Counted from the first letter of the stretch, positions 27,981 through 38,566 are shown. The stretch is 64,000 bases of DNA from Melaminivora sp034675505 (GCA_034675505.1 JAUCDD010000045.1:1-64000); one strand, 5' to 3'. The notes: a model not told the origin generated them from the letters alone. A program made the numbers and translations.

Positions 27981-29567
27981 ATGATCGACCGCCGCAAGCT
28001 GCTCGCCAAGGCAGCATGGGCCGCCCTGGCGGCGCAGGTGCCCCGCTGGGCCTGGGCCGTCGCACCCATGCGCCACGACCCCTTCGCCCTGGGCGTCGCC
28101 AGCGGCGACCCGCTGCCCGACGGCGTCGTGCTCTGGACGCGGCTCATGCCGCCGCCAGGCCCGGCTGGCGCCCAGCCGGCAAGCCCGCGCGAGGCTGCGC
28201 TGGCCTGGGCGGGGCCCATCTCGGTGCGTTGGGAGGTGTCGGAGGACGCACAATTTCGCCGCATCGTGCAGCAGGGCACGGCGACCGCGCTACCCGAACT
28301 GGCGCACAGCGTGCACGTAGAAGTGCAGGGCCTGGCGCCGGGGCGCTGGTACCACTACCGGTTCATGGTGGGCGATGCCGTCAGCCGGCCGGCGCGCACC
28401 CGCACGGCACCGCCAGCGCATGAGCTGCCGGCGCGCCTGCGCATCGTGCACGCCTCCTGCCAGCGCTGGGAGCACGGCTTCTATGCCGCCTGGCGCCACG
28501 CCTGCGCCGAGCAGCCCGACCTGGTGGTGTTCCTGGGCGACTACGTGTATGAATATGCATCGCCGCGCGACGGCGCAGGACTGGCCCGCACCCACACCCT
28601 GCCCCTGGCCCGCAGCCTGAGCGACTGGCGCGACCGCTACGCATTGCACAAGAGCGACCCCGACCTGCAGGCCGCCCATGCCTGCGCTCCCTGGCTCGTG
28701 ACCTGGGACGACCATGAAGTGCAAAACGACTACGCCGGCCTTCAGGGACGCGGGCCGCAGGAGCAATTCCTGCCCCTGCGCAGCGCGGCCTGGCAGGCGT
28801 TCTATGAACATATGCCGCTGCGCGCTTCGGCGCTTGTCGGCAACGACGGGTTCCACAGGTTGCAGCTCTACCGGCGCCAAAGCTGGGGACGGCTGGCGCG
28901 CCTGCACGTGCTGGACACGCGCCAGTTCCGTGACCTGCAGGCCTGCCGCAAGGGCGGCGCGAGCGCTGCCGCGGTACGTCCGGACACCTGCGCCGAGCTG
29001 GAGCAACCCGAGCGAACATTGCTGGGCTGGACCCAGGAGGCCTGGCTGCGCAACGGCCTGGCCGGGGACGCCCACGACCAGGGCGCGCGCTGGAGCGTGA
29101 TCGCGCAGCAGACGCTGTTCTCGCCGCGCCGCTACCCATCGGGCCTGCAGTCCAGCGACAGCTGGGACGGCTACCCAGCAGCGCGCCGGCGCCTGCTGCT
29201 CGACCTGGAGCAGACGCAGCCGCGCAACACCGTATTTTTGGGCGGGGACATCCACCAAAACTACGTCTGCAACGTCCATGGGGCCGATGCGGGAACCCCT
29301 CGCATCCTGGCCAGCGAATTTTGTGGCACCTCCATCAGCTCGCGCAGCGGCACCACGCAGGACAAGGTGGACGCAGTGGCGCGCCACAACCCACATGTGG
29401 TGCTGGCCCGCTGCGAGGAGCGCGGCTATTGCGTGAGTGACATCACGCCGCACGAGTGGGTGGCGACGCTGCGCGCAGTGCGCGATCCCCTGCTGCCAGG
29501 CAGCGAGGCATACCCGCTGGCGTGCTTCGTGGTGGAGGATGGGCGGGCCGGCGTGCAAACACCCTGA
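27981..29567 (+). CDS. phoD: PhoD-family alkaline phosphatase/phosphodiesterase, Tat-exported
   Basis: The 528-residue precursor starts MIDRRKLLAK, a twin-arginine-like signal running to AWA near residue 23. It has the PhoD N-terminal domain (FALGVASGDPLPDGVVLWTRL) and the calcium/iron metallophosphatase motifs FLGDYVYEYA, WDDHEVQNDY and FLGGDIHQNY. It should cleave phosphoesters in the periplasm. GGAG lies 6 nt upstream of the ATG. Transcription from the cyclase gene is likely, given the 10-bp gap. Confidence 0.93.
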   Translation: MIDRRKLLAKAAWAALAAQVPRWAWAVAPMRHDPFALGVASGDPLPDGVVLWTRLMPPPGPAGAQPASPREAALAWAGPISVRWEVSEDAQFRRIVQQGTATALPELAHSVHVEVQGLAPGRWYHYRFMVGDAVSRPARTRTAPPAHELPARLRIVHASCQRWEHGFYAAWRHACAEQPDLVVFLGDYVYEYASPRDGAGLARTHTLPLARSLSDWRDRYALHKSDPDLQAAHACAPWLVTWDDHEVQNDYAGLQGRGPQEQFLPLRSAAWQAFYEHMPLRASALVGNDGFHRLQLYRRQSWGRLARLHVLDTRQFRDLQACRKGGASAAAVRPDTCAELEQPERTLLGWTQEAWLRNGLAGDAHDQGARWSVIAQQTLFSPRRYPSGLQSSDSWDGYPAARRRLLLDLEQTQPRNTVFLGGDIHQNYVCNVHGADAGTPRILASEFCGTSISSRSGTTQDKVDAVARHNPHVVLARCEERGYCVSDITPHEWVATLRAVRDPLLPGSEAYPLACFVVEDGRAGVQTP

Positions 29568-29612
29568 CGGCGGCAGGCGCCCGGGCGACTACACCGTGCG
29601 TGAAGGCCCAGA

Positions 29613-29667
29613 CGGTAGCAGGCGGTAGCTGAGCGGTAGCCGCCAGCGCGCGGTTTGCGCCTACGAT
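29613..29667 (+). promoter_or_regulatory. Candidate activator-dependent promoter of the pil cluster (three CGGTAGC heptamers plus -10)
   Basis: Three identical heptamers CGGTAGC start at 29613, 29623 and 29634, 10 and 11 bp apart. A -10-like TACGAT lies at 29662-29667 with no -35 at 17 bp, so the third heptamer would fall about where -35 contacts occur. The ATG of pilV is at 29696. Direct repeats at helical spacing beside a missing -35 are typical of activator sites. The regulator is unknown. Confidence 0.45.
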
Positions 29668-29695
29668 CAGGACGCACGTTGCCATCTGTCCTGCC

Positions 29696-30361
29696 ATGCC
29701 ATACCGCCCGCCTCACCCTACCTCTCGCCAGCGCGGCTTCTCGCTGCTGGAAGTGCTCATCTCCATCCTGGTCCTGAGCTTCGGCATCCTGGGCGCGGCC
29801 GGGCTTCAGGCGTCGTCGCTGCAGGTCACGCGAGAGGCGCGCCTCCAGGCTGGCGCCATGCGCCTGGCCGAGGAGCTCGGCGAATTGATGCGCAGCAACA
29901 AGGAGTTGGCGACCAAATTGACGGGCGGCACCAACCCCTACCTGTTCGACGCCACTGCGGGCCAGAGCCCCTTCACCCAACCCAATTGCGGCTATCCAGG
30001 CTCTGCAAACGCCTGCACCACCGCCAGCGACATCGCCCAGCGCGATCTGTACGAATGGTGGCAGCGCGTCCAGGGGATGGAGGACGATGCCGGCAAGCCC
30101 CGCGTGCGCAACGAGCTGCCCGACGCACGCGTAGTGGTCTGCCAGGACAAAACCCTCTATGACTCATCGCACCTGCCGCAATGGACATGCGACAACACCG
30201 GGGGCACCCTGGTCGTGAAGATCGGCTGGACGCGCACCAACACGCTGCGCGGCGCCACGGGCACCGATGCCTCATCCACCACGGGCGCGAATACAGGAGC
30301 CTTCGACAAGGCGCTGCGCCCGGCCATCATTTTCCCCCTCACCCCCGGGAGCACAACCTGA
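29696..30361 (+). CDS. pilV: Type IV pilus minor pilin PilV
   Basis: The 221-residue prepilin has a short basic leader, a PilD cleavage site RG/FSLLEVLIS (after residue 17) and a hydrophobic helix (ILVLSFGILGAAGLQ). PilV joins the pilus-initiation complex with FimU, PilW, PilX and PilY1. Its stop overlaps the pilW start by 1 bp (TGATG). It is the first gene of the cluster, 128 bp after phoD. Confidence 0.92.
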   Translation: MPYRPPHPTSRQRGFSLLEVLISILVLSFGILGAAGLQASSLQVTREARLQAGAMRLAEELGELMRSNKELATKLTGGTNPYLFDATAGQSPFTQPNCGYPGSANACTTASDIAQRDLYEWWQRVQGMEDDAGKPRVRNELPDARVVVCQDKTLYDSSHLPQWTCDNTGGTLVVKIGWTRTNTLRGATGTDASSTTGANTGAFDKALRPAIIFPLTPGSTT

Positions 30362-31405
30362 TGCGCCGCGCCGTCCCCACCCTGCCACGCACGCCGGTAT
30401 TCCCGCAGTCCCGCCTCGCCCGTGGCTTGACCCTGGTCGAGCTGCTCGTCGCATTGACCCTGGGCAGCCTGGTCGTGCTCGCCGCCGTCGCCGCGCTCAG
30501 CCTGTCGCGCAGCGGTTTCAATACTGTCGATGCAGCAGCACAGTTGCGCGACGACGGGCGCTTCGCCTCCAGCATCATGCGGCGCATCGTGCTGCAAAGC
30601 GGCTACCTGGACCTTGATTATTCGAGCAATGTTTCGGGGAATGATTTCAAGGTCAAAGATGCTGATTACGCAAACGTGGAGCCTCCCGTCAAAGGTTTCA
30701 ATAATTCAAAATATAAAGAAAGCTTGGTTATAGGAACCAGCAACACCCGCAGCACCCCAAGCGTCAATAACAGTGACCTCTTAATAGTCCGTCGCACAAC
30801 CCAGTCGGATTTTAAAAGAAATAAGCAGCTACCCAATTGATGATCAGGGCATTATTTCATGCATGGGTAAAAACCGCCGCCTTTTGAACCGGTAAATGAA
30901 GACGACCGACGAAAGGAACGCATCGTTAGCGCCTTTCATATAGCAATGAGCACCGGAGGGGAGCCTGCATTGATGTGCACCATTCAGACAAAAAAAAGTG
31001 GTAGTGTGAGAGTGGAAAACTGAGCCTTTGGTGAAAGGCGTGGAAACCATGCAGGTGCTGTTCGGCGTGGATGGCGTAACCCCGGGATCTGCACCTAGCG
31101 CAAGCAATCCAAGCGATAGCGTTCCCGAGCGCTACCTGCGCGCTGACCAATTGGTGGTTTCAGGGTCGGACGCCGACACAAATGCCAATTGGAAGCGTGT
31201 CCGCTCCATACGCATCGGCCTGGTGTTGAGGGGGGCTCCTGGTTCTGCGCAAGGCGAGATTCCTGCACAGTATCCGTTAGGCGCAAAAGGCGTGATGGAC
31301 TCCGCCGATGACCCAGGCAGCGTCTTCCCTGCGCAAACCGACGGCCGCCTGCGGCAGACCGTTACCTTCACCATTCACCTGCGCAACCGACAGGACCTGA
31401 TGTGA
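30361..31405 (+). pseudogene. pilW: Type IV pilus minor pilin PilW, frameshifted
   Basis: The intact N-terminus (leader, RG/LTLVELLVALTLGS cleavage site and helix) runs in one frame to a TGA at 30838. Family-like sequence then continues in other frames: DDQGIISCMG at 30839-30868 (frame +1), PPPFEPVNEDD...HIAMSTGGEPALMCTIQ at 30874-30987 (original frame), and EPLVKGVETMQVLFG from about 31019 to the stop at 31403 (frame +1 again). At least three frame changes are needed, near TTTTAAAAG, TAAAAACC and an A8 run with its downstream bases. Repaired length is about 347 residues. Either local sequence error or real decay is possible. Confidence 0.85.
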
Positions 31406-32022
31406 TGGCAGATTTCCCTTATCCATACCCGCAGGGGCCCCATGTACGACAGCGCGGCCTGTCCCTGGTCGTGGTCATGGTGCTGTTGGTCATCGTCTCC
31501 CTGTTGGGCATCAGTGGCGCACAACTGTCCATGATGACCGAGCGAGGCGCACGCAACGACCGTGATACCCAGGTCGCCTGGCAGGCAGCCGAGGCAGCCT
31601 TGATGGACGCAGAGTTCGACATGCGCGGCCCTGGCACGGCGACCCGTGCGGCCGTGTTTGCTGCCGACAACATGGCTGCCTTTCCTTATCAGGCCTGCGG
31701 CACCTCTGGCAATTCGAAAGGCTTGTGCGACCCTGCCGACTTGCTCGGCAAACCGCTTTGGCTGACCACCGACCTGGCGGCAGACAACGCGCCTCTAACG
31801 GAATATGGGGCATTTACCGGCCGCGATTTCCCGTCGGGTTCGCAAGCATTGCTGCCGTCCAAGAAGCCGCGCTACATGATAGAGATTCTGCCCGACAGAC
31901 AGGCGTTTGGCGACGCCAGCGGCAGCCGCGAGAAAAAATTCGTCTATCGCGTCACGTCGATAGGGTTCGGCAACAGGCCCGACCTGCAAGCCGTGATGCA
32001 AATGGTCTTTAGAAAAGAATAA
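31405..32022 (+). CDS. pilX: Type IV pilus minor pilin PilX
   Basis: The 205-residue prepilin has RG/LSLVVVMVLLVIVSLLGI near residues 17-32 and the PilX-typical sequence TQVAWQAAEAALMDAE. Position five of the mature protein is V rather than the usual E, a common feature of PilX. The ATG at 31405 overlaps the end of pilW. It acts with PilV, PilW and PilY1 in pilus priming. Confidence 0.9.
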   Translation: MADFPYPYPQGPHVRQRGLSLVVVMVLLVIVSLLGISGAQLSMMTERGARNDRDTQVAWQAAEAALMDAEFDMRGPGTATRAAVFAADNMAAFPYQACGTSGNSKGLCDPADLLGKPLWLTTDLAADNAPLTEYGAFTGRDFPSGSQALLPSKKPRYMIEILPDRQAFGDASGSREKKFVYRVTSIGFGNRPDLQAVMQMVFRKE

Positions 32023-32044
32023 CAAGAGAACCTGGGGAACAACC

Positions 32045-35000
32045 ATGAAATTCCTTCCGAAATCTCGTTTCGCGCGGTGGTCGGCATACCTGGGGGTGCC
32101 GCTCGCCGTGGCGTTCACTGCGTATTCCATCAGCCAGGTCAACACTGCTCCAGACATATCGCCGGTCGAGCTGGCCGCAGATCCCTTGTATGCGCAAGGA
32201 ACAGGGCAGAAACCGACGCTGACCCTGGCTTTGTCAGTTGAATTTCCGACCGTGGGCGCGGCATACCGCGACGGGACTTACGTACCTGAGACTATCTATC
32301 AGGGATATTTTGATCCGTTGAAATGCTACCAATACAACAATACCGGCACCAAGCATTTCTACATCTCTGGCACTGCCGATGGCACTACGCATGGCTGCGC
32401 CGGCAGCGGCTTCAGCGGCAATTTCATGAACTGGGCATCCAGTTCATCCATTGATATATTGCGCCTGGGCCTGACCGGCGGAGATCGTATCGAAGATACC
32501 GCCAGCTCCACCATCTTGCAGCGTGCCGTATTGCGCAAAGACTTCTACGAAAGCGGCGCATATTTTCCCAAAAAAGAGCTAACCAATGCGGTCGCCCGCC
32601 AGGTTTTACCATCCAGTTTTTTCAACCCAGGCGACAACAACAAGATTCGCGTCAGCAATTGCCTGAATCGGATACACATCTATAGCAACGGCATCAACCC
32701 GAGCCGATCCGGAACCCAGGCTTGCGACGACCCGGGGGCTGTTCTTGGCCCTATCTTGCAGACCGAAACCAACAGCACGATGCCGGCTGGCTTTGATGAC
32801 CAGTGCGCCAATGACGGAGAATTTTGCGCATTTACCGGCACCAGGGAAGTGTTATTTGGCGCGGGGAAAAAATGGTCCAGGCGCATAGCCAAGAATGGAT
32901 TTACCTGCAATGCTGCCACTTGGGGATTGAACCCTGGGGGATCAGGAAAAACATGCAAGATAAAATCTTCCACGGAAAAATTCCCGATGGAGAAATTATC
33001 CGGCGATGATTTTCTTTACGTTCGCGCCAAGGCCTGCACGACATCTGGCGACACTCCAGAAGATTCTCGCCCAGGAATGTGTCAAAAATATCCCAACGGC
33101 AATTTCAAACCAGTGGGAAACATGCAAAAATATAGCGATCGCATCCGCCTGGCAGCCTTTGGCTATCTGATGGAAAATGGTGACGGCCGCTACGGCGGCG
33201 TACTGCGCGCGCCCATGACTTATGTCGGGCCGAAAAGTTACGATGCCAACGGCTCGCCTGAAGCAGGCCTGAATCCGTATCGTGAATGGAATCCGGATAC
33301 AGGGGTATTTTCCCCGAACCCACGCGTGGCCACCGAGGGCATCAGCGGAGTGATCAACTACCTGAACACGTTTGGCCGAACGGGTGCCCAAGAAGGGGTA
33401 TACAAAGGAAACGACCCCGTCAGTGAGCTTTATTATGAAAGCTTGCGCTATCTGCAGGGCTTGCAACCCACGCCGCAGGCCGTTTCCAACCTGACCTCCG
33501 ACAACAGAAATGGTTTCCCCGTGTACGGAGGTACTGGCGACCCCTGGGCAGATCCTTTTGAGGGCGGCTCCAACACGAAGAACTACGCCTGCCTGCGCAA
33601 CAGCATCATGTTGATTGGCGACGTGAATACCCACGCAGACCGCTCCCTCCCTGGCAACACAAGCACTGCCAATTCCGATTTTGATCGCACGGGCGAGGTC
33701 AACCTCGCCAACAACGTTCCGAACTTCAAGACCTGGACACGCGTGGTGGGCGGGTTCGAATCCGGAGACGCCATCAGCTATGTGGATGGCCTGGGCGCGA
33801 CCCGCACCACCAGCAACCCCACCTCTGTCAAGGATTCAGAACTGAGCAACCTTGACACCCGGCCCATAGGCTCAGGCGGCAAATCGGCTTATTTCATGGC
33901 TGGTGCTGCCTACTGGGCCCATACACACGACATACGCGGGGCCGATTGGTCAAACGAAGCACGCCGCCGTCCCGGCATGCGGGTCACCACCTACGTCATT
34001 GACGTGGATGAAAACAGCGCCAATAGCACCAACGCTACGGCACGTCGCCGCACCCACTTCTTCCTTGCTGCGAAATATGGCGGCTTCAACGACATCACCG
34101 GAACCGGTAACCCGTATCTTCCCGCCAACGAAAGTGGGCAATACGACAACCGGCATTGGGAAAAAGAAAACGACCCAGGCGAAGCCAAGAATTACTTCCT
34201 GGCCAGCGATGCCGGCAAGCTCTTAAAGCGCTTGACGACATTTTCGCCGCCGCCGCCAAGGTCAACAACGCCATCACCACTCCGGAGACCTCTGGCAACC
34301 GCCTGACGACCGACGAAGGCTATATCTACATCCCCAGCTTCAATGCCGAAGCCTGGTCGGGCAACCTCAAGCGCAACACCATCAGCCTGGACGCCAATGG
34401 CAACATCCAGCAGGGCGATCCGCGCACGGCCCCGTCTGCAGCAGGCCGCCTGGACCTGCTGTCGGATTCCCAGACCGACAACCGCAAAATATTCATAGGC
34501 AACCAAGGCAGCACCACTGGCGGTTCTGCGACCACCTTCACCTGGAGCACCATAGACGCTGCCACCAAGGGGTACCTGAACCGTGAGACAGAAACCGCTA
34601 CCGCAGACAGCCAGGGCGAAGACCGCTTGAAGTTCCTGCGCGGCTACCGCGTCAAGGAAGCACAGCCGTTTCGCCAGCGCAGCTCACGCCTGGGTGACAT
34701 CATCAACTCCGGCGCCGCCTATTCGGGCGCACCCACCATGCGCTACAACGGCGCGGGCTACAGCACCTTCTATAGCGACAACAAGAATCGCAGCAAGGCC
34801 GTTTTCATAGGCGCCAACGACGGCATGCTGCATGCCTTCAATGCAGTCACCATGGACGAGCTGTTTTCCTATATCCCGAGCTGGCTGGCACCCAAGTTGT
34901 CGCTGTTGACCAGCGCCAGCTACAACTCCAGCCGCCACACGAGCTATGTGGACGCGACCCCGACCGTGGCCGAGGCACAGCTGGGAAGCGATTGGAAGAC

Positions 35001-36390
35001 CGTCCTGGTCTCAGGCACCGGTGGCGGCGGCCAGGGCGTGTTTGCCCTGGACGTGACCAACCCGGACACCTTCGGCGCCAGCAATGTCCTGTGGGAGTTC
35101 ACGGATGCGGACGACCCGGACCTGGGCAACGTCGTGGGCCAGGTGCGGATCGTGAAGCTGCGTACCACGGCACCGGGAGAAGCAAACGCCACCTATAAAT
35201 GGTTCGCAGCCGTTCCAGGGGGCGTGAATAACTACGTCAACGACGGCGTGGGCCGCTTCAGCACCAGCGGCAAGCCTGCCTTGTTCCTGCTTGACCTGGC
35301 CAAGCCTTCCGGCACTGCCTGGTCCTTGGGGAGCAATTATTTCAAGGTCGTCCTGCCCATCAGCAACGACGTGGCGGCTGGCACCCAGGAGCTGGACGCC
35401 AACAACGCTGGCACGGGGCGCGGCAAGGCCACTGGCCTGGTCAACATCAACCACACGGCCGATGCCCGTGATGCGGTTGAATTCTTCTATTTTGGCGACC
35501 TGCAGGGCCAGTTCTGGAAGCTGGACATGGGCAGGGCTGACCTGTCCTCGAGCAGCTCCACGGGATGGGATTTGAAGAAATTGTCCGCTTACAGGGTGGA
35601 CGCGGAGACGCCCATCCCCATGTATGTCGCTGCCACTTCCGCCGGCAAGGTGCAGCCCATCACCATGACGCCCACGATCGCCTATGGCCCCAAGGACACC
35701 TATATCCTGGCGTTCGGCACCGGCAAATACATGGAGGCCCGGGACAACGCCATCGATACCAACACCCAGGCGCAGTCCTTCTATGTGCTCTACGACCCCT
35801 ACAAGGACAACGTCGGGCCGGATACCGGCAACAACGCTGCGTTCAATGGGCGCGCCCGCCTTCAGCAGGGCACGATCTCCAACGGCCAGATCACGGTCGG
35901 CTCGTTCTTCTGGAACACACCGCGCAATACCAACTCCACGGACAAGAAGGCTGGCTGGTATGTCGATCTGCCGCGCAGCGGCAGCGCTGGTGGCGAGCGG
36001 CAGATCAGCAGCGCGGCTCTGCTGGGCAAGGAAATTGTCTTCACCACCGTGTTGCCACCCAGCGCCTCGACTGACGCGTGTGGCGGCGGCTCCAGCTACC
36101 TGTATGCCGCCAACCTGGCCAGCGGGCTGGGGTCGGTGACGGCGTTTACCAATGGCGCACAGAGCGCTCCCATGATATTGAAGCTGGGCGGCAGCGGCGT
36201 GCAGGTGTCGGTCAGTGACACCGCAGGCATGCGGACCAAGAGCGAGAAAATGGTGTTGGCGCGCTCCTCCACCACAGGCGACGACCGGCTCGTAATTTCC
36301 GACACGAAAACGGTGAACTCCACGGTGGGCCGCCTGAGCTGGCGCCAGATCAACAACTACCGCGAACTCAAGAACAAGAGCTGGGACTGA
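32045..36390 (+). pseudogene. pilY1: Type IV pilus tip adhesin PilY1, one frameshift (or -1 programmed frameshift)
   Basis: The first frame runs 32045-34306 and the second, open from before 34156, runs to 36390. Family sequence switches between them at CTTAAAG (34222-34228): GKLLK in the first frame continues as ALDDIFAAAAKVNN in the second. The switch is exactly -1 after AAG. The joined product would be about 1,448 residues, with an N-terminal hydrophobic segment, the GNFMNWASSSSIDILR region and a C-terminal PilY beta-propeller (FIGANDGMLHAFNAV). PilY1 is the pilus tip protein and calcium-linked adhesin. A missing A in the A3 run or a slippery site would both explain it. Confidence 0.88.
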
Positions 36391-36396
36391 ACAACC

Positions 36397-36867
36397 ATGC
36401 GATCAAACATGCAATCGCCCTCAGGGCAAACCGGTTTCACATTGATCGAGCTGATGATCGTGGTGGCATTGGTTGGCGTATTGGCGTCGGTGGCCTACCC
36501 CTCCTACAGCGAGTACGTGCGCAAGTCGCGCCGCGCCGAGGCACGGGTGGCCCTCATGGAGACCTTGCAGCAGCAAGAGCGCTACATGAGCCAGAACAAC
36601 ACCTACCTGGCCTTCAGCGAAGACCCTGCCCAGGACACGACCGCGCCCTTCAAGCGGTATTCGGGTGAAAGCGCCGCCAAGGCCTCGTTCCGCATCGGCG
36701 CGGAAACGAACACCGGGGCGTGCGCCAGCCAAACCATCACCAATTGCGTGGTGGTGTTCGCCAAGCCCAACCCCGCCGGCTCCGATCCCGCGATTACCAA
36801 AATGACCATCTCAAGCACCGGCGTCAAGGGTTGCGAGGGGTCGGACACCAAGGCGTGCTGGAAATGA
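36397..36867 (+). CDS. pilE: Type IV pilin, PilE-type minor pilin
   Basis: The 156-residue prepilin has TG/FTLIELMIVVALVGVLASVAYPSY with cleavage after residue 13 and the mature E5. A C-terminal disulfide-type cysteine pair (CEGSDTKAC) is present. As the last pil gene after pilY1 it matches PilE of the pilVWXY1E clusters, a minor rather than major pilin. Its stop overlaps the fimT start (ATGA). Confidence 0.9.
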   Translation: MRSNMQSPSGQTGFTLIELMIVVALVGVLASVAYPSYSEYVRKSRRAEARVALMETLQQQERYMSQNNTYLAFSEDPAQDTTAPFKRYSGESAAKASFRIGAETNTGACASQTITNCVVVFAKPNPAGSDPAITKMTISSTGVKGCEGSDTKACWK

Positions 36868-37451
36868 AATCCTGTTCACCGATGAAGGCGAGGAGCGGCG
36901 CGGGCTTCACCCTGATCGAGCTCATGGTGACGGTGGCCTTGCTGGCCGTGCTCCTGGCCGTGGCGGCTCCCAGCTTCGTGAGCTTCAGGCGCAATTCGGA
37001 GTTGGCCGGGATTGCCAACAATTTCGTCGGCGCCGTGAACGCTGCGCGCTCCGAGGCCATGAAGCGCAACATGTTCGCCATGGTGACTCCGGTGGACAAG
37101 GACGACAACTGGCTCAAGGGCTGGATTGCCTTCGTGGATGTGAATGACAACCAGGAATACGATTCGGGCGATATCGTGGTGATGCGGCAGGAAGCCGTAC
37201 CGGATTTCATCAGCATCAGCGGAAATGGCTCGACCGCGGCTAGCAGTGCCTACGTGCGCTATGACGGTTCGGGTTTTTCACGTCCCACCGGCTCTGATAC
37301 GCCCAACACCACGCTGACCATTTCCCGCTCAGACGCCGCCGACGATTTTTCGCAGAAGCGCCGCGTCATTGTTGCCCGCACGGGCCGCATCCGGGTTTGC
37401 ACTCCGCAAAGCGCCACCGACACCAACTGCCTGGCAGGGGGTGATTCTTGA
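36864..37451 (+). CDS. fimT: GspH/FimT-family pseudopilin
   Basis: The 195-residue prepilin has AG/FTLIELMVTVALLAVLLAVAAP with cleavage after about residue 14 and a GspH-type C-terminal domain (NAARSEAMKRN, GWIAFVDVNDN). FimT/FimU proteins belong to the minor-pilin priming set and can bind DNA in competent species. The ATG at 36864 overlaps the pilE stop. The frame upstream of it is a pilE shadow. Confidence 0.88.
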   Translation: MKSCSPMKARSGAGFTLIELMVTVALLAVLLAVAAPSFVSFRRNSELAGIANNFVGAVNAARSEAMKRNMFAMVTPVDKDDNWLKGWIAFVDVNDNQEYDSGDIVVMRQEAVPDFISISGNGSTAASSAYVRYDGSGFSRPTGSDTPNTTLTISRSDAADDFSQKRRVIVARTGRIRVCTPQSATDTNCLAGGDS

Positions 37452-37468
37452 GCCGGCCTGGAGAGGCT

Positions 37469-38566
37469 ATGGCACAAGCGCTTGGGCTGGCCGCCCAGGC
37501 GCTTTTTTCATCCAGCCCCAACCCGCGCGTTGGCTGCGTCATCACGTCTGCCGACGGTCGTTCCGTCCTCGGCCAGGGCTTCACCCAACAGGCCGGCGGC
37601 CCGCATGCCGAAGTCATGGCGCTGCGCGATGCCGCGGCGCGTGGCCACGGGACCCGCGGCGCCACCGCCTATGTCACGCTGGAGCCCTGCTCGCACCACG
37701 GCCGTACCGGCCCCTGCTGCGACGCCCTGGTCGCTGCCGGCGTGGCGCGTGTGGTCGCTTCGCTGGCAGATCCCAACCCGCTGGTTGCCGGGCGCGGCTT
37801 CGCGCGCCTGCGCGCTGCGGGAGTGCAGGTTCAAATCGGCCCCGGTGCGCACGAGGCGCGCGAATTGAACATCGGCTTTTTCAGCCGCATGCTGCGCGGC
37901 CGGCCCTGGGTGCGGATGAAGGCTGCCGCATCGCTGGATGGAGCCACGGCCCTGGCCAATGGCGCCAGCCAGTGGATCACGTCGCCACAGGCGCGCGCCG
38001 ACGGCCAGGCCTGGCGGGCCCGCGCCTGTGCCGTACTCACCGGCATCGGCACGGTGCTGGCGGACGACCCGCGCCTGGACGTGCGCGAACTCGACACGCC
38101 GCGCCAGCCCCGCCTGGCGATCGTGGACAGCCAGCTGCGCACGCCAGCCGGCGCACGCCTCTTCGAGGTGGCCGGGCGCGAGGTGCTGGTCTATACCGCC
38201 TCGGGCGGCGATGCTGCGAAGCGCCGGGCGCTGGAGGCCCGCGGCGCGACCGTGGTGGCGCTGCCGGGGCCGCGCGGCCAGGTCGATCTGGCTGCGTTGC
38301 TGCGCGACCTGGGGGCGCGCGGCGCCAACGAGCTGCATGTGGAGGCAGGCGGGCAGCTCAATGGCTCATTCATCCGCGAAGGGCTCGTGGATGAGCTGCT
38401 GGTGTACCTGGCGCCCGTGCTGCTGGGCAGCGGAGCGCGGCCCATGGCCCAGTGGGGCCCGCTGCAAGCGCTGGCCGACGGGCTGCGGCTTGAATTTCAC
38501 GAGGTGCAGCGCATCGGCCCGGACTTGCGCCTCCTACTCCGCGTGCCCGGCCGCGACACTTTCTGA
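37469..38566 (+). CDS. ribD: Bifunctional riboflavin deaminase/reductase RibD
   Basis: RibD performs the second and third steps of riboflavin synthesis. The 365-residue protein has the deaminase zinc motifs PHAEVMAL and EPCSHHGRTGPCCDAL in its N-terminal third and a C-terminal dihydrofolate-reductase-like domain (VRMKAAASLDGATALANG). ATG at 37469 has GGAGAGG upstream. A TTG at 37448 overlaps the fimT stop and would add seven residues. Its place after pilus genes is probably fortuitous. Confidence 0.95.
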   Translation: MAQALGLAAQALFSSSPNPRVGCVITSADGRSVLGQGFTQQAGGPHAEVMALRDAAARGHGTRGATAYVTLEPCSHHGRTGPCCDALVAAGVARVVASLADPNPLVAGRGFARLRAAGVQVQIGPGAHEARELNIGFFSRMLRGRPWVRMKAAASLDGATALANGASQWITSPQARADGQAWRARACAVLTGIGTVLADDPRLDVRELDTPRQPRLAIVDSQLRTPAGARLFEVAGREVLVYTASGGDAAKRRALEARGATVVALPGPRGQVDLAALLRDLGARGANELHVEAGGQLNGSFIREGLVDELLVYLAPVLLGSGARPMAQWGPLQALADGLRLEFHEVQRIGPDLRLLLRVPGRDTF

